Notes under the pieces: model-generated | The model's input: the letters and a program-made list of their open reading frames with translations, nothing else | Told to the model about the DNA's origin: nothing | Databases searched by the model: none | Made by a program: the position numbers and the translations under genes | Shown: positions 13,364 through 18,956 of the stretch, piece by piece | Layout: each line of letters opens with the position of its first letter | How positions within the stretch are numbered: position 1 is the stretch's first letter | Assembly: GCA_964467615.1 (NCBI GenBank) | Contig: CAYXRK010000090.1 | Coordinates: 1 to 18,956, forward strand | From: CAYXRK01 sp964467615 | Lineage (GTDB): Bacteria; Hydrogenedentota; Hydrogenedentia; Hydrogenedentales; GCA-2746185 | Reading direction: 5' to 3' | Length of the DNA: 18,956 nucleotides

Positions 13364-13948
13364 CTAGACGAGTACCGAATCCCGAATCATTACTTCGTCG
13401 ATCATCCCGTATTCTTTGGCTTCTTCGGCGCCCATGAAGAAGTCGCGGTCGCTGTCCCGGCGAATGGCTTCAATAGTCTGTCCCGTGTGGTTGGCGAGTA
13501 TTTCGTCAATCATCTCGCCAATGCGCACAATCTCGCGGGCTTGAATGTCGATATCAGTGGCTTGGCCGCGAACGCCGCTCATGATCTGGTGGAGCAGGAA
13601 GCGGCTGTATTTGAGCGCGTATCGCTTTCCCTTCGTCCCGGCGGCCATCAAGACCGCGGCCATCGAGGCGGCCTGGCCGAGGCAAATGGTGGTGATGTCG
13701 GGCTTGATGAATTGCATGGTGTCGTAGATGGCGAGTCCCGCTGTGACGGAGCCGCCGGGGCTGTTGATGTAAACGCTGATGTCCTTGTCGGGGTCCTCGG
13801 CCTCGAGGTAAAGCAACTGCGCGATGATGTAGTTCGCCACGTAGTCGTCGATCGGCATGCCGAGAAAGATGATGCGATCGGCGAGCAGCTTCGAGTAGAT
13901 ATCGTAGGGGCGTTCGCCCCGGCTCGTCTGTTCGTAAATGGTGACCAT
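13364..13948 (-). CDS. clpP: ATP-dependent Clp protease proteolytic subunit ClpP
   Basis: This is the serine peptidase chamber that works with ClpX. The 194 residues show the triad S95 (GQAASMAAVL), H120 (FLLHQ) and D169 (DSDRDFFM), plus INSPGGSVTAG at 61-71 for the oxyanion region. HQIMSGVRGQATD replaces the commoner HQP..G..GQA, a mild change. GGGGAG lies 9 bases before the ATG, inside the tail of tig. Only 5 bp separate it from tig, so the two are almost certainly co-transcribed. Confidence 0.98.
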   Translation of the reverse strand: MVTIYEQTSRGERPYDIYSKLLADRIIFLGMPIDDYVANYIIAQLLYLEAEDPDKDISVYINSPGGSVTAGLAIYDTMQFIKPDITTICLGQAASMAAVLMAAGTKGKRYALKYSRFLLHQIMSGVRGQATDIDIQAREIVRIGEMIDEILANHTGQTIEAIRRDSDRDFFMGAEEAKEYGMIDEVMIRDSVLV

Positions 13949-13953
13949 CGCCG

Positions 13954-15390
13954 CTACTCCCCGTGCTCGTGCTTGTGGCCTTCTTCTTTGTCCAATTCTT
14001 CCCTCGGAAGTTCCTTGTCAGTGATCTTGGCGTTGTCCATGATCACCGCCAGGGCCTTCGTCCGGTAAATCCGTGATTCGTAGGAATCGCGTTCGTCTGA
14101 CTGCGCGATGTACTGCGCGACCGTTTCCGCGGGGAGGCCGTAGCGTCCGGCCATGGACTCGGCTTCTTTCTCGAAATCCGCTTCGGTGACTTCGACGCCT
14201 TCCGCCTCGCCGATTTCGTTGAGGACGGTCAGGGTCCTGATGTCGTTGAGCGCGTTTTCCCGCGCGTTTTTCGTAAGCGTTTCCATCTGTTCGTCAATCG
14301 CGGACTTCGGTACGCGGTGCGACATCATGTGCTTGATTTCGTTTTCCAAATAGTCCTCGGCGATTTTGCCGATTACCGTTTCGGGAATCTCAAACGTGCA
14401 GCCATCGACCACCGCGGCGAGGGCGCGGGCTTGTGTGATCCGTTCGGACTGCGCAACCGAGGCGTCCGTCAATTGTTTCTTGAGCGCGTCCTGCATGGAC
14501 GCCAAGTCTTTGTGACCGGCGAGTGCGGCCAAATCGTCGTCGATGGCTGGTAAGTTCTTACGCTTGATCTCGTTGACCTTTATCTCGAATTCGCCCGTTT
14601 TGCCGCGGAGCTCCTCAGCGTGGTAGTCGTCGGGGAACTTGACCTTGGCGTTGAGGTTGTCGCCGGCGGATGCGCCGAGGAGGGCCTTCTCGAATTCGGG
14701 AAGGAAGCGCCCGGAACCTAGGATATACGGGTAGTTCTCGGCGGAGTTGCCGGAGAATTCCTTTCCATCTATGGCCCCTTTGAAATCAATGATGGTTTGG
14801 TCGCCCTCGGCGGCGACACCGCCTTCGAGGTCTTCGAAAATGGCGAATCTTCCTCGCATTTCTTCGATGTGCTCGGTTACGTCACTGTCATCGACCTTCA
14901 CGACGGGGCGCTCGACTTCGATGCCTCGGTATTTTCCGAGCTCGACGCGAGGCGAGACTTCGAACTTGAACGTGACCTCCAGGGGCGCTGAGTCTTCGCG
15001 ATCCTTGAGTTCCTCGAGCCCGTCGATATCCGGCATTCCGAGGGGCTTTAGATCCTTGTCTTTGATGAGTTTTTGAAAGGCCGCGCCAACGAGCTTAATC
15101 TCGACGTCGTTCTTGACGTGTTTGCCGAACTTCTTCTCGATCAACTTGCGCGGAGCGCGGCCTTTGCGGAAGCCCGGCATCTCAGCGCCGTCCCGCAGTT
15201 CTTCGAACATTTCCTCGGCCTGTTTGGACTGATTGACGGGTGAGATGGACACCTTCACCTCGTAGGCGCATTGGCCCTTGTATTGCACGTCGAACGTCGG
15301 CTCCTCGACGAACTTAAATTCCTTTTCGTCTTCGGCCGTTGCGGTCGCGGTCGTGCTTTCTTCGTCATGCTTGTCGTGATCGTCTGCCAT
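13954..15390 (-). CDS. tig: Trigger factor, ribosome-bound chaperone and prolyl isomerase
   Basis: Trigger factor meets nascent chains at the ribosome exit. The 478 residues contain the ribosome-docking motif GFRKGRAP at 73-80, about 30 residues later than in E. coli. The extra N-terminus (1-30) is acidic and threonine/alanine rich. The FKBP-like isomerase domain follows (about 180-275, GDQTIIDFKGAIDGKEF and LPEFEKALLGASAGD), then the helical chaperone arms. The last residues are charged and histidine rich (EEGHKHEHGE). No other methionine would give a shorter start with the whole ribosome-binding domain, so the extension seems real. The ribosome site is weak. The gene lies 31 bp after tRNA-Leu and is the first protein gene of the tig-clpP unit. 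Confidence 0.97.
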   Translation of the reverse strand: MADDHDKHDEESTTATATAEDEKEFKFVEEPTFDVQYKGQCAYEVKVSISPVNQSKQAEEMFEELRDGAEMPGFRKGRAPRKLIEKKFGKHVKNDVEIKLVGAAFQKLIKDKDLKPLGMPDIDGLEELKDREDSAPLEVTFKFEVSPRVELGKYRGIEVERPVVKVDDSDVTEHIEEMRGRFAIFEDLEGGVAAEGDQTIIDFKGAIDGKEFSGNSAENYPYILGSGRFLPEFEKALLGASAGDNLNAKVKFPDDYHAEELRGKTGEFEIKVNEIKRKNLPAIDDDLAALAGHKDLASMQDALKKQLTDASVAQSERITQARALAAVVDGCTFEIPETVIGKIAEDYLENEIKHMMSHRVPKSAIDEQMETLTKNARENALNDIRTLTVLNEIGEAEGVEVTEADFEKEAESMAGRYGLPAETVAQYIAQSDERDSYESRIYRTKALAVIMDNAKITDKELPREELDKEEGHKHEHGE

Positions 15391-15421
15391 GGCGCCTATT
15401 CTCTAGTTACGGTTTCGTGAG

Positions 15422-15506
15422 TGGTGGGCGAGGCGGGAGTTGAACCCGCACACCTTGCGGTACTGGATCCTAAGTCCAGCGCGTCTGCCAATTCCGCCAC
15501 TCGCCC
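15422..15506 (-). tRNA. tRNA-Leu, anticodon UAG
   Basis: The 85-base class II tRNA has acceptor arms GGGCGAG/CTCGCCC, discriminator A and an encoded CCA (15422-15424). The anticodon stem is CTGGA/TCCAG around the loop CTTAGGA, which gives anticodon TAG (15470-15472) and reads CUA/CUN leucine codons. A long variable arm (around TACCGCAAGGTGT) and the T arm GCGGG-TTCAACT-CCCGC complete it. It lies just upstream of tig on the same strand and probably shares its transcript. Confidence 0.97.
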
Positions 15507-15612
15507 AGAAGTGTCGATTGTTGTTTGCCGCGCCGGAGAGTTGGAAGTTTGGAACGCGGGCGTCCGACGCGCTTGTTGGAGATCGCGAAAACACCCTCGT
15601 ACAAGGGAGAAA

Positions 15613-15641
15613 ATCGTACCATACGCACGTTCCCGGTGCAA
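15613..15641 (-). promoter_or_regulatory. Putative promoter for tRNA-Leu-tig-clpP
   Basis: Read on the minus strand, TTGCAC (15636-15641) and TACGAT (15613-15618) are exactly 17 bp apart, with an extended TGG just before the -10 hexamer. It lies about 107 bp upstream of the tRNA 5' end and is the best promoter-like element in the gap between the tRNA and the methyltransferase gene. Confidence 0.45.
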
Positions 15642-15681
15642 GAAAGATCGCGCGTCAATTCTTCGTTCGAGGCGTTTCGAA

Positions 15682-16272
15682 TCAGGCGGCGGCAGGCGGA
15701 TTGAAGACGCGATAGGCGAACGCGGGCGGAATATTGCGCCAAATCGTGGGTGTCTTTTCGACGACCTTGAATCGTTCCTCGAGCTTCGCGCGGATTTTTC
15801 TTCCGCCCGGGAGCAACCGCAACTGCGCGTATCCAAACGTTACGAACGCTCCGCCGGGGCGAAGCGATTCCACAATGACGTCGAGTAGCGCGTTTTGGGT
15901 CGTCTCATCGAAACCCGCGAAGGGGAGTCCGCTAATGATGGCGTCACAGCGCTCGACGCCGGCGTCGCGAAGGTACTGCTTTGTCAGGACGGCCGAGTCC
16001 TTGACGACTCGAATGTTCGGAAAGCGCCGGCCCAATAGGCGACAAAACGCCGGATTGATTTCAAACGCGAGTAGTTTGCCGGACTTGGGGAGCGCGTCCA
16101 CAATAGCGCCGGTAACGGCGCCGGTGCCGGCGCCCCATTCGACGACTGTCTTCGCCTCGCGCACGCACGCCAGTTCAGCGACGTGCCGAGCGACGACCTG
16201 GGACGTCTCGAACATGGCCCCGATATCGCCCGGATGAGTAACGAATTGACGCAAGAACGCCAGTTTAGGCAT
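15682..16272 (-). CDS. Class I SAM methyltransferase, phospholipid N-methyltransferase (PmtA)-like
   Basis: This 196-residue methyltransferase begins FLRQFVTHPGDIGAMFETS, which resembles the N-terminal segment of PmtA-type phosphatidylethanolamine N-methyltransferases and of the related KsgA fold. Motif I is VVEWGAGTGAVTGAI (43-57), E71 in LLAFEINP would bind the SAM ribose, and ISGLPFAGF (113-121) takes the motif IV place, as in PmtA. Tryptophan at W46 within motif I is unusual. AGGAGG lies 4 bases before the ATG, inside the upstream permease gene, which it overlaps by 8 bp. It is last in the transporter operon. A role in membrane lipid methylation is inferred; small-molecule methylation is an alternative. 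Confidence 0.8.
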   Translation of the reverse strand: MPKLAFLRQFVTHPGDIGAMFETSQVVARHVAELACVREAKTVVEWGAGTGAVTGAIVDALPKSGKLLAFEINPAFCRLLGRRFPNIRVVKDSAVLTKQYLRDAGVERCDAIISGLPFAGFDETTQNALLDVIVESLRPGGAFVTFGYAQLRLLPGGRKIRAKLEERFKVVEKTPTIWRNIPPAFAYRVFNPPAAA

Positions 16273-17125
16273 TGCGCCTCCTAAGCCTTAACGGCCCCCG
16301 AATGAGGCCTTGCTGGAAAAACCGCTGCATCAAGAAATACAAAACGAAGAGCGGAATAATAACGAAGATCGCGCCCATCATCAAGAAGTTCCATTGTTGG
16401 CCGCCCTCTTGTCCGGCTTGGAGGTAGGCCAGGCCCACGGGAAGCGTACGCATCGACTCGCTGTTGGTGGCTACGAGTGGCCAGAGGTAGTCGTTCCAAC
16501 GGCCTGCGAACGCGACGAGCGCAACGGCCGCTACGATGGGTGCAGACATAGGCATGACGATGGCCGTCAGGACGCGAAGATGTCCCGCGCCTTCGATCCG
16601 GGCCGCGTCGAGTACGTCGCGCGGGAGCGTCTTGAAGTGCTCGTGAAGTACGAAGACGGGAAACGCGTGGGCCGCGGGCGGGATGATTAACGCCCACCAG
16701 GTATCGACCCAATCGAGTTTGCCGAGTGTGACGAAATTGGGGACGAGTTTGGCTTCCTCGGGGACCATCATCGTCGCGAGCACCATCCAGAACAGAACAC
16801 GTTTGCCGGGAAAGCGGAGAAACGCGAAGGCGTAGGCCATCGTCAACGCGCAGCCGACTTGAAGGGCGGTCGCGCAGAGCGAAGTCACGAAGCTGTTAAT
16901 GAAGAACTGGCCAAAGGGTGCGGCGTTCCACGTCCGCGCGATGTTGCCCCATTCAACTTGATGCGGCCACCACGTGGGCGGCCAGGCGGCAGCTTCCTCG
17001 GGGCCTTTCAGCGAAGTGATCGCGGCCCAGTAAAACGGCAGGCCGATCACCATCGACGCCGCGAGTAGCGTGATCCAACACGCGGCAATCCGAAAGCGAG
17101 TGGCGACAAGCCCGCTGTTCACCAT
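16265..17125 (-). CDS. Carbohydrate ABC transporter permease, MalG/UgpE type
   Basis: This is an inner-membrane subunit of a sugar importer. The 286 residues form about six membrane helices, starting with CWITLLAASMVIGLPFYW, and carry the EAA loop DAARIEGAGHLRVLTAIVMP that contacts the ATPase. It has the usual MalG/UgpE layout and length. Its ATG overlaps the stop of the other permease by one base (TGATG), so the two are coupled. The ATPase subunit is not in the window and may be a shared MsmX-type protein encoded elsewhere. Confidence 0.94.
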   Translation of the reverse strand: MVNSGLVATRFRIAACWITLLAASMVIGLPFYWAAITSLKGPEEAAAWPPTWWPHQVEWGNIARTWNAAPFGQFFINSFVTSLCATALQVGCALTMAYAFAFLRFPGKRVLFWMVLATMMVPEEAKLVPNFVTLGKLDWVDTWWALIIPPAAHAFPVFVLHEHFKTLPRDVLDAARIEGAGHLRVLTAIVMPMSAPIVAAVALVAFAGRWNDYLWPLVATNSESMRTLPVGLAYLQAGQEGGQQWNFLMMGAIFVIIPLFVLYFLMQRFFQQGLIRGPLRLRRRNA

Positions 17126-18006
17126 CAGTCTCCGTAATGTACCCAGCGGCGTCCGAGGCGGAATTGGCCGTATGCGAACGCAGTCATGAATACGAGAAAT
17201 ACCATCGAAAGCGCCGCGCCTTCACCGAACCGATAGTCACGGAACGCAGTGACGTAGAGGTGATAGACGAACGTGCTCGATGCGGGATACGACGGCCCGC
17301 CTTCGCTCATGATGGCGACGGCGTCGAACACTTTGACCGCGGCGACAAATCCGCTCACGGCGAGAAACAGGATGACCGGCCCCATCAAGGGAAGAGTCAA
17401 TCGCGTAACTCGATTCCACGATCCCGCACCCTCGATCGCAGCGGCGTCATAACAGTCGCACGGAAGGTTGCGCATCCCTGCGAGAAAGAAGAGCGTCGCA
17501 ATGCCAATCTCTTTCCACGCGCCAACGATGACGATGGCCCACAAGGCGAGCCGGTTGTCGCGGAGCCAATAGGGGCCTTCGACATTCAGTGCCGAGTAGA
17601 CCGCGGAGAGGGGGCCGATCTTCGGATCGAGCAACAACACCCACACTATCGCGGCCGCGGCGGTTGTCGTGATGTAGGGCGCGAACGTGATCGCCCCGAA
17701 GATGCGCGAGCCGGGCATATCGCGGTTGAGCAGGAGGGCGAGAACGAAGGCGGCTGTTTGCGCGATGATCACGACGGCGCCCGCGTAGATGAAGGTATTC
17801 GCAACGACGCGCCAAAACTCGGTGTCCGACAAAAGCGTCCGATAGTTCGCGATCCCAACGAAGGCCCCGTGGTCCGCGGGCAGCCGCCAATCGGTGAGGC
17901 TGACGTAGGTGTTATAAAGGACCGGCCACCAATTGAACACGGCGAAGAGGATCAGGTTGGGCGCGGCGAACGCTAGGAATATGAGGGCTTCGCGCCGCGG
18001 ATTCAT
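17125..18006 (-). CDS. Carbohydrate ABC transporter permease, MalF/UgpA type
   Basis: This is the partner permease of the same importer, 293 residues with about six membrane helices. FLAFAAPNLILFAVFNWWPV forms the first helix, and the segment NYRTLLSDTEFWRVVANT is typical of UgpA proteins. The EAA loop is DAAAIEGAGSWNRVTRLTLP. ATG 18006 is preferred because it forms an ATGA overlap with the esterase stop. A GTG at 18033 in the same frame would add nine residues (beginning MATGTADPQ) and overlap the esterase by 31 bases, and it cannot be excluded. Confidence 0.92.
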   Translation of the reverse strand: MNPRREALIFLAFAAPNLILFAVFNWWPVLYNTYVSLTDWRLPADHGAFVGIANYRTLLSDTEFWRVVANTFIYAGAVVIIAQTAAFVLALLLNRDMPGSRIFGAITFAPYITTTAAAAIVWVLLLDPKIGPLSAVYSALNVEGPYWLRDNRLALWAIVIVGAWKEIGIATLFFLAGMRNLPCDCYDAAAIEGAGSWNRVTRLTLPLMGPVILFLAVSGFVAAVKVFDAVAIMSEGGPSYPASSTFVYHLYVTAFRDYRFGEGAALSMVFLVFMTAFAYGQFRLGRRWVHYGD

Positions 18007-18881
18007 TTGAGGATCTGCCGTTCCCGTAGCCACACGAGCGCGAGTGCCGGCCAGTTCGACATGCCCGGCGTGGTTTGCGCAAGGCCGAGTCCGTGCCGGC
18101 CTTTCTCAAATACGTGCAGCTCAGCCGATACGCCCGCGCGCACGCAGGCGTCGTAGTAGAGGAGAGCGTTTTGCACGGGGACGACGGCGTCTTCGGTCGT
18201 GTGTACGATAAAAGCTGGCGGCGTGTCTGCCGTTACGTTCTTCTCCGCCGACATGCGCGCGATATCGGCCTCGGACGCGGCTTCCCCGAGCAAGTTCTTC
18301 CGCGAACCGGCGTGCGCGTACGGATCGGTCAGAGTGATCACCGGATAGAGCAAGATCGAAAAGTCGGGCCGCGAAGAAACGCGCTCGATCGGGTCGTCGG
18401 ATTTGGCGTCGCCAGCGTCGAATTGCGTGCTCGCCGTGGCCGAGAGGTGTCCGCCCGCCGAGAAACCGATTATGCCGATCCGGCCCGGATCGACGCTCCA
18501 TTCGGGGGCCCGGGAGCGCAGCGTCTGAATGGCGCGCTTTGCGTCCATTAACGGATGCGGATCGCCGTAGCCGGGGGCGTGGCGATAGGTCAAGATGAAT
18601 GCGGCGATACCTTCGCCGTTTAACCATTCGGCGATTTGCTTGCCTTCGTGGTCCTTGGCGAGACCGCCGTATCCGCCGCCCGGGCAGACAACAATTCCGA
18701 CCCCGGTTGCTTTAGCGGCATCCGGCAGCGAAATGGTGAGCGTGGGTACGTCCGCTTCGCCGCTGCCCGTAGCGCCGGGCGCAGGGCTGTCCCAGAGGTG
18801 AATGGTGTCTTGCGCGGCGGCCTGCCACCGCACGGTGGCCACGACGAGTATGAGCGATATCCGTGCGATTGGTCGCGCCAT
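18003..18881 (-). CDS. Exported alpha/beta-hydrolase, acetyl-xylan-esterase-like
   Basis: This 292-residue enzyme has a signal peptide (residues 1-23, ISLILVVATVRWQAAAQ). The hydrolase fold shows the oxyanion motif CPGGGYGGL (66-74), nucleophile S141 in GFSAGGH, D231 in TTEDAVVP and H263 in KGRHGLG, a full catalytic triad. This pattern belongs to the bacterial xylan/carbohydrate esterase group of the esterase/lipase superfamily. AGAGGAG lies 8 bases before the ATG, inside the last codons of the solute-binding protein gene. Set between the binding protein and permease genes of a sugar importer, it probably deacylates a sugar or oligosaccharide before uptake (inference). Confidence 0.88.
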   Translation of the reverse strand: MARPIARISLILVVATVRWQAAAQDTIHLWDSPAPGATGSGEADVPTLTISLPDAAKATGVGIVVCPGGGYGGLAKDHEGKQIAEWLNGEGIAAFILTYRHAPGYGDPHPLMDAKRAIQTLRSRAPEWSVDPGRIGIIGFSAGGHLSATASTQFDAGDAKSDDPIERVSSRPDFSILLYPVITLTDPYAHAGSRKNLLGEAASEADIARMSAEKNVTADTPPAFIVHTTEDAVVPVQNALLYYDACVRAGVSAELHVFEKGRHGLGLAQTTPGMSNWPALALVWLRERQILK

Positions 18882-18883
18882 TT

Positions 18884-18956
18884 CTACAACTCCTCTTGAA
18901 TATTTCGCTCGGCTTCGGCGTCCGCTTCGCGCAACGCCGTCGCAGGGTCGATGTCC
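18884..18956 (-). CDS. C-terminal end of a probable ABC solute-binding protein, cut by window edge
   Basis: The last 23 residues (DIDPATALREADAEAERNIQ then EEL) end at TAG 18884-18886. The pattern 'DPATALREA..ERNIQEEL' is the usual final helix of extracellular sugar-binding lipoproteins, whose genes normally precede UgpA/UgpE-type permeases as here. Only 2 bp separate it from the esterase gene, whose ribosome site it contains. Assignment depends mostly on context because so little is visible. Confidence 0.6.
   Translation of the reverse strand, partial: DIDPATALREADAEAERNIQEEL

Overview
The window looks like a chromosomal segment of a high-GC, Gram-negative-type bacterium. Signs of this are Tat and Sec signal peptides, periplasmic enzymes, a menaquinone-pathway gene, and a tRNA-Leu/tig/clpP/clpX housekeeping cluster. 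Base composition, many secreted enzymes and dense intergenic hairpins would fit an uncultured lineage such as Hydrogenedentota or a PVC-like group. That placement is an inference and cannot be confirmed from sequence reading alone.

Layout. (1) 1-273, minus: the first 91 residues of a GHKL (Bergerat-fold) ATPase resembling MORC/paraMORC proteins, cut by the left edge. (2) 274-1484: about 1.2 kb with no credible gene, packed with repeats. It holds a five-unit tandem array of 33-bp imperfect palindromes that mimics a CRISPR, two isolated copies of the same palindrome, two copies of a 38-bp repeat with an internal hairpin, an ATTCCC-N8-GGGAAT hairpin and other dispersed repeats. (3) 1485-4749: a Tat-exported flavin amine oxidase, divergent from metG. 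(4) 4815-6406: a HEAT-repeat protein, then a toxin-antitoxin operon with two tandem Phd/YefM antitoxins and one VapC-type PIN toxin, all joined by ATGA overlaps. (5) 6457-8779: menB, a secreted M23 peptidase and an ABM-family monooxygenase. (6) 8873-10307: a response regulator with a degenerate GGDEF domain, and a small membrane-anchored protein 7 bp downstream. (7) 10517-11803: a secreted PHP-family metallohydrolase, convergent with clpX. (8) 11898-15506, minus: tRNA-Leu(UAG), tig, clpP and clpX. (9) 15682-18956, minus: the end of a solute-binding protein, an exported alpha/beta esterase, two sugar-type ABC permeases and a PmtA-like methyltransferase, all overlapping or nearly so and therefore probably one operon.

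How the parts work together. Trigger factor and ClpXP form a protein folding and turnover block. It shares a likely promoter with the tRNA, and clpX also has its own strong-looking promoter. The right-hand operon suggests carbohydrate uptake in which an exported esterase may deacylate the substrate before import. The toxin-antitoxin module, the repeat field and the left-edge ATPase are the accessory part. No complete new system is demonstrable here. The best leads are the left-edge GHKL ATPase, which needs the sequence beyond position 1, and the double-antitoxin VapC operon.
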